Virus record (IMG/VR): IMGVR_UViG_3300046011_006521
Span: 1 to 23,053 of that record
Reading direction: 5' to 3' (one strand)
Source: a virus
DNA length: 23,053 nt
Within the stretch, counting starts at the first letter, position 1; every line of letters starts with the position of its first letter. A model generated the notes under the pieces. It was not told the origin of the DNA, ran no database searches, and saw only the letters and a list, made by a program, of their open reading frames with translations. Position numbers and translations under genes: made by a program. Of this stretch, positions 1 to 7,156 are shown piece by piece.

Positions 1-931
1 GAAAATTATTCCATTTTTCAGCTCCAGGAAAGAATGGAGTTTTCCATTGATAGACTGCCGACAATTTTCGTTTACTATAATCAATTACGTTGATTTTATC
101 TCCGCGGAATTCTGTTGTTAGTTCTATAGGATTTTTTGTTAATACCCATTTTCCTTTAGTTTTGCCATCCGGACTTCCTAATTTCCATGTAGTTGCTACA
201 TTGCTTCGAATTGTGAAATCGCGATGTGCTGCGTTTGGTTCACCGTGATTTCCCCAACCATATATGGATTCTAAATTAAACAATGTATATGCGCCACCGG
301 GTGCGGCAGATGCAGCTGCATACGCAATTCCTACTACACTTCCTTTGGCATCTAAATTTCTAATACCACGGGTTGCGGCAGATGCGCCATCTAATCTAAC
401 ATTGTTAATGCTAAATGTTGATCCTTTGAAAGCCCGGAAATCTTTGTATTTAGTAATCGACCAATTTTCTAGTTGCGACAATCGAGTAAATGGCATAACC
501 GAATATGGTTGTCCCATGTTTTCAGTACGCGTATCGGTACCAGTTTTGCCTTTAAATGCAGTTGATATAAACGCTCCTGCAAATTGTTGAGTTAATGGAT
601 TACCTAAAAATGAAGTTGCACCCATTATTGCATTTCTCGTAACATTGGAAAATATAGCACCGGGGTTTGTGTTACCAACATTGCTAGTAATATCTAATCG
701 ATTAGGATATGTAAATCCTGCAGGAATTATTGTCGGGTCTTCATTGTTAATAAGTACCGGTTGCGTTCCTTGCACGGGACGTAATGCTGTGCCATAATCA
801 TTGGATCCTCCGATGCTGTCCGTTAAGTATACAGTGTTGGGAGTTTCATAGTTTTCGACGTTTCCAATTGGAAACACTGTGAATCCGTACGGCGCTTTAT
901 ATGTATATGGCTTGTTAAATATATATAGCAT
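1..931 (-). CDS. Unrecognised virion protein, N-terminal 310 codons (cut by window edge)
   Basis: The reading frame opens with ATG at 929-931, 11 nt after the tape-measure stop, behind an AAGGAAAC ribosome binding site, and stays open to base 1, so the C-terminus is missing. It begins MLYIFNKPYTYKAPYGFTVF. The fragment is rich in Asn, Thr, Gly and Ala, with no signal peptide, membrane segment or coiled coil, and contains GRNLDA-like and WSITKYKDFRAF stretches; it looks like a soluble beta-rich structural protein. I do not recognise the family. Its place directly after the tape measure is where T4 has baseplate-hub and tube-cap genes (48, 54), so a hub, tube-cap or baseplate role is a reasonable guess from position alone. 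The lack of stops over 310 codons, the start context and the co-orientation make the gene itself secure. Confidence 0.8.
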   Translation of the reverse strand, partial: MLYIFNKPYTYKAPYGFTVFPIGNVENYETPNTVYLTDSIGGSNDYGTALRPVQGTQPVLINNEDPTIIPAGFTYPNRLDITSNVGNTNPGAIFSNVTRNAIMGATSFLGNPLTQQFAGAFISTAFKGKTGTDTRTENMGQPYSVMPFTRLSQLENWSITKYKDFRAFKGSTFSINNVRLDGASAATRGIRNLDAKGSVVGIAYAAASAAPGGAYTLFNLESIYGWGNHGEPNAAHRDFTIRSNVATTWKLGSPDGKTKGKWVLTKNPIELTTEFRGDKINVIDYSKRKLSAVYQWKTPFFPGAEKWNNF

Positions 932-942
932 AAGTTTCCTTG

Positions 943-2637
943 TTAAGCATTAAGTCGTTGACCTTGTCGTATTGTTAATTGAGATTGTATTTTATCTCCA
1001 TCGAATATATTTGTTACATGAAAACTCATTGCTTGCAATGCCGCAATAATTGCTGCGGTATCGCTTCCTCGTTTACTTGCAACTGCTGATCTGGCATTTG
1101 GCATTGCAATTATGTCATCTTTAGGATTCAATTCAAATGAACCCAACGGCCCAGAGACATAGTTTTTTCCGCCAGCTGGTATAAATAAATCGTTCATTTG
1201 TTTTGATGTTGTACCGTCAGTAATCGTTTCACCTGGGCCTGCAGTTGCTAATGTTTTTAAATTGGTTATAAAAGCATCAATTGTTGATATAACACCACCT
1301 GCACCAAGTAATACTTTTATTACTTCGGCATCATTCAATTTTTCGATAACCTTACTTGACAAGTTAATTGCAGTTGTTGTTTGTTTCGTTAAACCGTCAG
1401 CTAATTTCATTACCTGAACAACTTGATCCGTTTCGTCTTTGTCTATAGATTTAGCATATTCAGTCTGAAACTTATCGCTTTGTTTCTCTGCTTCAGATAA
1501 TTTATTAGCTAAAAATAATTCTTCTTCAAGAATAGTTAAATTATCTTTACCTGCTTCGCGTCTTAATGCATTTTCGTATTCGATAACATCAGCAATGTCT
1601 TTTTGGTTTTCAGATTGTACGACGCCGGCGTCTTTTTCAAGTCTACCATTAATTTTTAATTGCGAATACATTCTTAACAATTCATCGTTTGAAAATCCTA
1701 ATGCTTCAGCTGATTTTTGTAAAAGATATGGATTACGTTTCATTTCCTCGCCGTTAGCTTTTAAATATGTTGTTAATTCTTCGGTAAGCGCAAGACCATC
1801 CCCTTCTAACCTAGCTTTTTGTATTGCTGCAACGTTTAGATCTTTAGCTCCTAATATTTGTAATTCTATTTCGTTGCCGATAGCTTGTTCTACATCCAAA
1901 AATCCGGTACCAGTACTTAATACTTTGCTTAGTTCAATTCCTAATTTTTTTGCGTTTAATATTGCCCCGGATAGATTACCTATTCCTTTTTGACCAAAAA
2001 CTGCTGCTGTTTCTGCATCTAAATTACCAATTCCTTCCTTAATATCAGTAAATGCGCCTTCATATGAACCTCGTAAGTTTTCTGAAAATGTAGCAATTTG
2101 TTCATCTAAGTTATTAAAATTAGTAGCAGCTGCACCTGACAGTAATGCTTGATTTTGAATAAATCCTGCGGTTACTTCAGCACTTAAACCTAATTTATTT
2201 CGCATTTGATCGGCTTGTCGCATTACTTCTCGTCCGTAACCGGTTGCATCTTTTAAATATGCAGCTTGTGCTGGAAATACTTTTTTTAATTCACCTGCAT
2301 ATGTTTTTAATTTATCGGTATTAACGCCTAATGATATTCCTAATTTATCAAATCCTTTGCTTAATTGCGCAGCACGCATCGTAGTTACATTGAATGATTC
2401 TGATAATTTTCTATTTCGTTTTTCTAGAATATTAACTTTTTCATATGCATTTATTACTACATCTTCAACTTGTTTGAATCCTGATGCACGTACGACATCT
2501 TTCCCACCAGTTTCAAACGATGCGTATACATCTTCTGATAATTTTTTTAATAGTTTTAACGCGTCTATTGCGCCTTGTGGGTCTACGCCATGGCGTGGTT
2601 TTTGTTTTAATTTTGCAATAAGACGTATTTGATTCAT
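943..2637 (-). CDS. Probable tail tape-measure / hub protein (gp29-like position), 564 aa
   Basis: Tape-measure proteins occupy the tail tube lumen and set tail length. This protein is mostly helical, rich in Lys, Glu, Leu and Ala, with heptad-like segments around residues 60-130 and 330-440, one hydrophobic stretch near residues 440-465 (VIKVLLGAGGVISTIDAFI), and a Gly/Pro-rich C-terminus containing SGPLGSFELNPKDDIIAMP, a type of ending I associate with phage tape measures. T4 gp29 is 590 aa, close to this length. It follows the gp26/gp51-like chaperone pair, the usual place for a tape measure. An in-frame ATG at 2649 would add MERF, but it sits 4 nt from the conserved ATATTTATA box and has no ribosome binding site. 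The ATG at 2637 has a GGA 7 nt upstream and is preferred. Family assignment rests on composition, size and position, not on a catalytic motif. Confidence 0.7.
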   Translation of the reverse strand: MNQIRLIAKLKQKPRHGVDPQGAIDALKLLKKLSEDVYASFETGGKDVVRASGFKQVEDVVINAYEKVNILEKRNRKLSESFNVTTMRAAQLSKGFDKLGISLGVNTDKLKTYAGELKKVFPAQAAYLKDATGYGREVMRQADQMRNKLGLSAEVTAGFIQNQALLSGAAATNFNNLDEQIATFSENLRGSYEGAFTDIKEGIGNLDAETAAVFGQKGIGNLSGAILNAKKLGIELSKVLSTGTGFLDVEQAIGNEIELQILGAKDLNVAAIQKARLEGDGLALTEELTTYLKANGEEMKRNPYLLQKSAEALGFSNDELLRMYSQLKINGRLEKDAGVVQSENQKDIADVIEYENALRREAGKDNLTILEEELFLANKLSEAEKQSDKFQTEYAKSIDKDETDQVVQVMKLADGLTKQTTTAINLSSKVIEKLNDAEVIKVLLGAGGVISTIDAFITNLKTLATAGPGETITDGTTSKQMNDLFIPAGGKNYVSGPLGSFELNPKDDIIAMPNARSAVASKRGSDTAAIIAALQAMSFHVTNIFDGDKIQSQLTIRQGQRLNA

Positions 2638-2653
2638 AAATCGTTCCATTTTA

Positions 2654-2662
2654 TATAAATAT
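2654..2662 (-). promoter_or_regulatory. Conserved ATATTTATA box before tape-measure gene
   Basis: Coding-strand ATATTTATA abutting the stop codon of the gp51-like gene and continuing as TAAAATG. It is one of eight identical boxes in this window that precede genes. If it is a promoter box with a start point 6-7 nt downstream, the transcript would begin at or inside the ATG at 2649, which supports the later start at 2637 or a leaderless message. Confidence 0.4.
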
Positions 2663-2926
2663 TTACAATGGAGATTTTACGATTCTAGGTTTTTTTGTAT
2701 TAGCCGCTTTTGAACGTTGTTGTTCGATCTCTGCTAATTTCTCATCTTGCATTTTATTTATTTTGCTAATCCAAAATCTTCTAATATGCACTGGCATTGT
2801 ATATATAGTATCCCAATCCCAACGACCTGCACCGAACCAAATTAAATTAAAAATGCTTTCATGTAAAGCTACTCGGTCTTCTGGCTTAAAACCAAAAAAA
2901 GTCGGTGTTAATTGGAAACCTAGCAT
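2663..2926 (-). CDS. gp51-like tail assembly / baseplate hub partner overlapping gp26-like gene
   Basis: From the ATG at 2926 this gives 87 aa beginning MLGFQLTPTFFGFKPEDRV. The core contains HESIFNLIWFGAGRWDWDTI followed by YTMPVHIRRFWISKINK, a Trp-rich pattern (WDWDxxYxMPxxxRxFxxxKI) that I associate with the small gp51-like or second tail-chaperone ORFs of T4-like phages; the tail is charged and basic. T4 gp51 is larger (about 250 aa). In-frame ATGs at 2959 and 2941 are alternatives; the one at 2926 has GGAGG 8 nt upstream, the best ribosome binding site. It overlaps the end of the gp26-like gene in another frame, and the overlap contains CTTTTTTTGG, so synthesis by frameshifting from gp26 is also possible. 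Role inferred: helper in hub or tail-tube assembly. Confidence 0.65.
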   Translation of the reverse strand: MLGFQLTPTFFGFKPEDRVALHESIFNLIWFGAGRWDWDTIYTMPVHIRRFWISKINKMQDEKLAEIEQQRSKAANTKKPRIVKSPL

Positions 2927-3647
2927 TGAAGGCGCCTCCATCTTCGCCTTCAAATTCATAGTTTAAATCTAAATCCGGGATATTATTTGTTACATATGTT
3001 CTGAATTTTTTCGAATCAATAGCAAAAAATTCATATCGTATGAAATCTTTAATATATTCTAATTTACGAGAATCATTAACTTGAGTAATTGCATGTTCTA
3101 GAAATTCAGACAATTTTAAGTTTTCACCATCACTTGTAGATAAAAATCTAAATTTTAATAAAGTTCCATTATCTAATTTATAGTCAAATTCACCATTATC
3201 ATCGGATTGCAATTCAAATGTAGTAGGTATTAATTTTGTTAAATCAACAACGCGATTCAAATTAGTACCAGTTTTTGGATCGACAACTACAACCGGATAA
3301 TCTTTACCATAACTCACAATACGTGCGGCAATAATTAATCCGTTTTTGTCAATTTTAGCAATAGTAGAATAATCAACTGGGGTTACAATCAAAGCTTCCA
3401 GAAGTTTATCTAATACAACTCCTTCTCGCATATATGATGGATTAGTTAAAATATCTTCATCATATGCTGTCATGTATCGCATTTCAATCTTACCGCTTCG
3501 TAGTGGATGATCTTTTGGATACACCATACCGTTACTTACTAACGTGAAAATTTCCGATGGAATACTTTTTTGTTTTTGTGATTCGTACTGTTGTTTTGCT
3601 AATTGTATCAGCGTTTGATCTGAAACTCTATCTGTCATTCCTGCCAT
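2886..3647 (-). CDS. 26: gp26-like baseplate hub subunit / tail assembly chaperone, 253 aa
   Basis: This matches the T4 gp26 (T4 baseplate protein) family: an N-terminal SNGMVYPKDHPLRSGKIEMR followed by YMTAYDEDILTNPSY, which is the hallmark 'xYPxxHPLxxGxIxxRxMTxxDEDIL' block, and a C-terminal FPINTDFFWF where the family typically ends with aromatic FFxF/W. T4 gp26 is 208 aa, so this one is slightly longer. The protein is soluble with no signal peptide. In T4 it belongs to the central baseplate hub; in many related phages the equivalent gene sits just before the tape measure and behaves as a tail assembly chaperone. The start at 3647 has AAGGA 8 nt upstream and an ATATTTATA box before that. 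The downstream gp51-like ORF overlaps its last 13 codons in another frame. Confidence 0.8.
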   Translation of the reverse strand: MAGMTDRVSDQTLIQLAKQQYESQKQKSIPSEIFTLVSNGMVYPKDHPLRSGKIEMRYMTAYDEDILTNPSYMREGVVLDKLLEALIVTPVDYSTIAKIDKNGLIIAARIVSYGKDYPVVVVDPKTGTNLNRVVDLTKLIPTTFELQSDDNGEFDYKLDNGTLLKFRFLSTSDGENLKLSEFLEHAITQVNDSRKLEYIKDFIRYEFFAIDSKKFRTYVTNNIPDLDLNYEFEGEDGGAFNARFPINTDFFWF

Positions 3648-3668
3648 TTTAAATCCTTATAACTTTAT

Positions 3669-3677
3669 TATAAATAT
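3669..3677 (-). promoter_or_regulatory. Conserved ATATTTATA box before gp26-like gene
   Basis: Coding-strand ATATTTATA followed by ATAAAG and then AAGGA and the ATG at 3647. It lies 8 nt beyond the U-tract of the terminator after the tube gene, an arrangement expected for a new transcription start after termination. Confidence 0.5.
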
Positions 3678-3685
3678 TGCGAACA

Positions 3686-3713
3686 TAAAAAATGGGAGCA
3701 CGTAATGCCCCCA
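3686..3713 (-). terminator. Rho-independent terminator after tail tube gene
   Basis: On the coding strand TTGGGGGCA and TGCTCCCA pair around a TTACG loop, with one G-U pair, and are followed by TTTTT. It starts about 15 nt after the stop of the tube gene at 3730. This would let the tube gene be read as a short, high-output unit. Confidence 0.75.
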
Positions 3714-3729
3714 ATTCTGTTTGTGAATA

Positions 3730-4245
3730 TTAATATTGATGTATTGCGTAATCGTATTTCAATGTTAATTCAATTGTTACAGCTTCTTCTGTACCCCAAT
3801 CCATTTGACCGAAATTTGCATCAGATATAAATGTACCTTTCAATGTCCAGTTTTCAATTTTTTCACCTAAACCAGATAATGCATAAAATTCAATGTCTCT
3901 TTTATAATCAGATGAATATCCATCTCGACCTGTCAATGATTCGTGATGTAAACGTATCCATTCCATTACCGATTGTGCACCCTCGCTAGTAATTGGATCG
4001 TACAATGTGATTGATACATCACTCCATCTAGATTTTCCTTTAACTTTACGATCAATGTTTATGTGATCTAGTACGATTTCACCATTTGTGATAGTTGGGC
4101 GTGCTGCAGCTTTTACTAAATATGCTGGGATATTAGTACCTGCCAATTGCATTATAAAACGATTAGCATATTTCGGTTCCCACGTAAACGCACTATTAAA
4201 TAAATCAAATTGACTGATATCCGGTAAGGTTGGTGTTAATGGCAT
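3730..4245 (-). CDS. 19: Tail tube protein (gp19-like), 171 aa
   Basis: This protein forms the inner tube through which DNA passes. Its length is close to T4 gp19 (163 aa). Features consistent with the family are the N-terminal WEPKYANRFIMQLAGTNIPA, the mid-protein ITLYDPITSEGAQSVMEWIR block with the conserved D-P and the helix that follows it, and the C-terminal WTLKGTFISDANFGQMDWG followed by a hydrophobic beta strand ending near LTLKYDYA. The alternation of beta strands around one helix is the tube fold. It follows the sheath gene, as in T4 (18-19), and has its own upstream box, AAGGA ribosome binding site and downstream terminator, fitting a protein needed in very high copy number. Confidence 0.93.
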   Translation of the reverse strand: MPLTPTLPDISQFDLFNSAFTWEPKYANRFIMQLAGTNIPAYLVKAAARPTITNGEIVLDHINIDRKVKGKSRWSDVSITLYDPITSEGAQSVMEWIRLHHESLTGRDGYSSDYKRDIEFYALSGLGEKIENWTLKGTFISDANFGQMDWGTEEAVTIELTLKYDYAIHQY

Positions 4246-4267
4246 TTTTATTATCCTTTATTTTTTA

Positions 4268-4276
4268 TATAAATAT
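4268..4276 (-). promoter_or_regulatory. Conserved ATATTTATA box before tail tube gene
   Basis: Coding-strand ATATTTATA followed by TAAAAAATAAAGGATAAT and the ATG at 4245. It directly follows the sheath terminator and shares the linker ACTGTAC with the equivalent site after the capsid gene. Confidence 0.5.
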
Positions 4277-4284
4277 AAGTACAG

Positions 4285-4313
4285 TAAAAAAGGTAGAACC
4301 GAAGTCCTACCTT
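4285..4313 (-). terminator. Rho-independent terminator after sheath gene
   Basis: On the coding strand AAGGTAGGAC and GTTCTACCTT form a 10-bp stem (one G-U pair) closed by a TTCG tetraloop, followed by a T tract and then ACTGTAC. It lies 24 nt after the stop of the sheath gene at 4337. Confidence 0.88.
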
Positions 4314-4336
4314 ATTCGTAAAGTTTACAATTTCAA

Positions 4337-6781
4337 TTATGATGTAAAACTAGCACCAGTTGGTTGAATATTGAAATCTAAAATAATAAATTCAGCCGTA
4401 CGAGTTGGTTGAAGTAAAATTTGACCGTATAAAATATTTTGATCTATTAAATCCGATGTGTTATTCGTTTGATCCATTATCACTTTGAATTGTGAAATAC
4501 CTTGTTTCGCTTTTACTTGATCTAAATACGGATTAACTATGCTTGTAAATCTCAATCTAGTTGCATCTGTATTTTGTTCGAATACCAAATAACGAGTTGA
4601 TGATGCAATAAATTTCTTAACCGCAATTAATAATCTACGTACATTTACTCGGTCTAATGCACTTGGTCTAGCCTGCAATGTCTTTTGACCCCAAATAACT
4701 TGTCCTTCGTTAGGAAAGTTTGCAATAGGATTAACACGTGCTTCATACAATGTATCTCGCATAGTTTGTGATAAATTCATATATGTATCAGATACGCTAG
4801 TTAAACCACCTCGAGTTAAACCTGCCGGTGCCCACCATGGCGCTGCTACTTTGTCATTGAATGCCAATACTCCTGGAACTACAACACTAGGCGGTACCCA
4901 TAATGGAACATTTTTTGCTGGATTGATGATTCTTACCCATGGCCAATATGTTGATGTATAATTGCTATCCAATGTTGTTACTTGAGATACAACTGCAGTC
5001 AATGAATCCGTTAATGCATTTGAATCCATTACATAAAATGTATCTTGACGAGTTTCGCATAAATTACGTGCTGCACTAGTTATAACACTATGTAAACTAT
5101 CAACAATACCCGGAGTAATCAACATGTTCATATCATAATAATCTGTATTTGCTAATAATGCAAATGCTTTGTTATATGTAATAGTTCCAGCTGAATTTGT
5201 TCCGGAACAATTAAATCCAAATGTGTTTGCAGCCGTAATATCTTTTCCGGAATATTTAGGTAAATTTGGACGAGCCCCATCAAATCCGCCTTGAAATCCA
5301 ACAATAAATTTACGTGTTGACAATGCAACATTTGTAGCAAATGTTCCTGCCGTTAATGCAGATTCTAATGAACCAGAATAAGCAACGGCTGGGAATGCAG
5401 CTGCAGCATCTTGTGATACATTTCCAAGATAAAAATCTGAATTGCTTCCTGTATTTGAGCCTGATGTTGGTATTGCTGCTAAATAATTCAAATTGTTTAC
5501 ATTTGCAAAATCAAATCCGAAATAATTATTTGCTGCCCATGTTGTTTGAACTTGAGTTGTTAAATACGACGTAGCATTCAAGTTTAACGATCCAGATGCC
5601 ATTGGTATTGGCGAATTCATTGCACGGAAACCAAATGGTATCAATGTTTTTGCATTGGTTGCATTTGAAACGCCAGCATCAACCGATACGCGAATATAAT
5701 TGGACATGTTCGGATAATCGCCATTAACTAAAATGTTACCTGTGGTATCAACTGTTTGAAATCTATCACCAATTACTCGTGCAATGTATTTAGGTGAGGT
5801 TGGATCTAAATTAACATTTTGGAATGTTTCAACGATATCGGGTTGGCGATCTGTATCTGCAGATGAATATGGTGAATTTGGAATACTTGTAGTGTTTACG
5901 CGTCGTACTTCAATTGTAAATGTTCCATATCCGTTTGGATCTGCAACTTCTGCAGAAGTTCTTACATCGCGTATACCAATTTTAACTTCATGATTAACTG
6001 ATGTACCATGTGACAATGTATAAAATTGAAACAAGTTTTTTGCAGCAGTACCAATTTTTTGTGATGTAATCCATGGGGTCGTTGCAGCTTGGAATCCTTG
6101 TGCAAATGGATAACTAGTAATTTTTGCCAATTCAATTGTTACATTGCCCATGTTATTAAACAATGTAGATGCTGCAGAATTTTCATATTGTACATATACC
6201 GGATAATCTACTGCTTTAGGAGATGAACCAAATTTCTTTTGTACGTAATTTGTTGCACTTGATACGATAGAACAACTTATTGCACTTGTCGCATCTGCTG
6301 CGTATTGTGAATAACCTGGGATAGCTGTTGTTCCATATGAACCAGATACTTTAATCGTAAATGAGCCAGAACCTAAATTAGTTAATACAGAATCGCCAAA
6401 TAAATCTGTTGATGCATTGTATGTTACTGGTGTTGTTGGGTGTAATACGTGTGTTACAACTTGAACTGATCCTGACTTTGCTAAAATTGCCAATGCTCCA
6501 TTGTTCAACGTATAACCATCTTCATATAAAAGACGCGTTACCGTAATTACATTTCCACTTTTTAAATAATCTTGTACAACGAATGGAACATATGAATCAT
6601 CAGTATAAGAACCAAAGATTGATGTAAATTCACCGTACGAAGTTATTTTAGTTGGAATTAGTGCAGGACCTTTTACTGTTGGTCCTACAATTGCCGCTCC
6701 TATTTGTGCGACACCACCTGCTAAATACGTCTGATCTACTTCATTCGTAAATACGCCAGGTGAGACAATTCTTTCTGCCAT
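4337..6781 (-). CDS. 18: Tail sheath protein (gp18-like), 814 aa
   Basis: This is the contractile sheath subunit. The N-terminus, MAERIVSPGVFTNEVDQTYL followed by IGAAIVGPTVKGPALIPT and SYGEFTSIFG, is the typical sheath start (SPGV.., GxxGPTxKGP.., S..EF...FG). The last ~180 residues hold the second conserved part, with WWAPAGLTRGG, LYEARVNPIANFP, GQVIWGQKTLQ, RVNVRRLLIAVKKFI and a C-terminal beta strand pair ending LDFNIQPTGASF. T4 gp18 has 659 aa; the extra ~150 residues fall in the central, surface-exposed region (about 110-560), which is rich in Ser, Thr, Asn and Ala. Start context is AAAGGAG, 8 nt before the ATG, preceded by an ATATTTATA box. A terminator follows, so the gene is probably an independent late unit. 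Confidence 0.95.
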   Translation of the reverse strand: MAERIVSPGVFTNEVDQTYLAGGVAQIGAAIVGPTVKGPALIPTKITSYGEFTSIFGSYTDDSYVPFVVQDYLKSGNVITVTRLLYEDGYTLNNGALAILAKSGSVQVVTHVLHPTTPVTYNASTDLFGDSVLTNLGSGSFTIKVSGSYGTTAIPGYSQYAADATSAISCSIVSSATNYVQKKFGSSPKAVDYPVYVQYENSAASTLFNNMGNVTIELAKITSYPFAQGFQAATTPWITSQKIGTAAKNLFQFYTLSHGTSVNHEVKIGIRDVRTSAEVADPNGYGTFTIEVRRVNTTSIPNSPYSSADTDRQPDIVETFQNVNLDPTSPKYIARVIGDRFQTVDTTGNILVNGDYPNMSNYIRVSVDAGVSNATNAKTLIPFGFRAMNSPIPMASGSLNLNATSYLTTQVQTTWAANNYFGFDFANVNNLNYLAAIPTSGSNTGSNSDFYLGNVSQDAAAAFPAVAYSGSLESALTAGTFATNVALSTRKFIVGFQGGFDGARPNLPKYSGKDITAANTFGFNCSGTNSAGTITYNKAFALLANTDYYDMNMLITPGIVDSLHSVITSAARNLCETRQDTFYVMDSNALTDSLTAVVSQVTTLDSNYTSTYWPWVRIINPAKNVPLWVPPSVVVPGVLAFNDKVAAPWWAPAGLTRGGLTSVSDTYMNLSQTMRDTLYEARVNPIANFPNEGQVIWGQKTLQARPSALDRVNVRRLLIAVKKFIASSTRYLVFEQNTDATRLRFTSIVNPYLDQVKAKQGISQFKVIMDQTNNTSDLIDQNILYGQILLQPTRTAEFIILDFNIQPTGASFTS

Positions 6782-6805
6782 TAATATACTCCTTTTTTTG
6801 TTTTA

Positions 6806-6814
6806 TATAAATAT
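6806..6814 (-). promoter_or_regulatory. Conserved ATATTTATA box before sheath gene
   Basis: Coding-strand ATATTTATA in the 52-nt gap between the coiled-coil gene and the sheath gene, followed by TAAAACAAAAAAAGGAG and the ATG at 6781. No terminator precedes it, so fibre transcripts could also read through into the sheath gene. Confidence 0.5.
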
Positions 6815-6833
6815 GTGTGTTTAATGCCAAACA

Positions 6834-7103
6834 TTATTCGGTTGGAGTAAATGTCCCGTCAGCAATATTGATTTGGCCTTCGCCGTAACGATTACGCATT
6901 TTTTCTAACAAGGCTTGTTCTTGTTGTTGCAATGCATCGAATGTTGTAAGTAGTTGTTGTTCATCGGAACGTAGTTGCGTTAAACGTGTTTCAATTGAAT
7001 ATCGTTCAATTGCAATTTGGCCAAGAATATTTGTGTTTTTTGTAAACTCTTCGCGTAGTGATTGGATTTCGTTTAAATGTTCCGTATCCAGTTTTCTGGT
7101 CAT
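6834..7103 (-). CDS. Small coiled-coil protein of unknown function, 89 aa
   Basis: Residues 5-70 form a continuous amphipathic helix rich in Glu, Gln, Leu and Arg (for example EIQSLREEFTKN and RLTQLRSDEQQLLTTFDAL), predicted by eye as coiled coil. The end, NRYGEGQINIADGTFTPTE, resembles a short ending (YGxGxINxxxGxFTP) that I recall from small hypothetical proteins of T4-like phages, near structural genes. No enzyme motif, membrane segment or signal peptide is visible. The ribosome binding site is weak (AAGAAAG). It lies between the fibre array and the sheath. It might assist fibre or tail assembly, but nothing in the sequence proves this. Confidence 0.75.
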   Translation of the reverse strand: MTRKLDTEHLNEIQSLREEFTKNTNILGQIAIERYSIETRLTQLRSDEQQLLTTFDALQQQEQALLEKMRNRYGEGQINIADGTFTPTE

Positions 7104-7156
7104 AACATGTTCTTTCTTTTTATTTTATTATATGTAATTTGTTGCAATTATCCAAA

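Noticed and set aside
264-590. Plus-strand ORF of 108 codons
   Set aside because: It is the complement of the continuous minus-strand reading frame from 931 to 1, which has a ribosome binding site and fits the co-oriented gene set.
5152-5340. Second minus-strand ORF of 62 codons
   Set aside because: It lies wholly inside the sheath gene in another frame and has no ribosome binding site or family signal.
7104-7156. Possible terminator (AATTTG / CAAATT) after the last beta-helix gene
   Set aside because: Only a 6-bp AT-rich stem with an 11-nt loop and no T tract.
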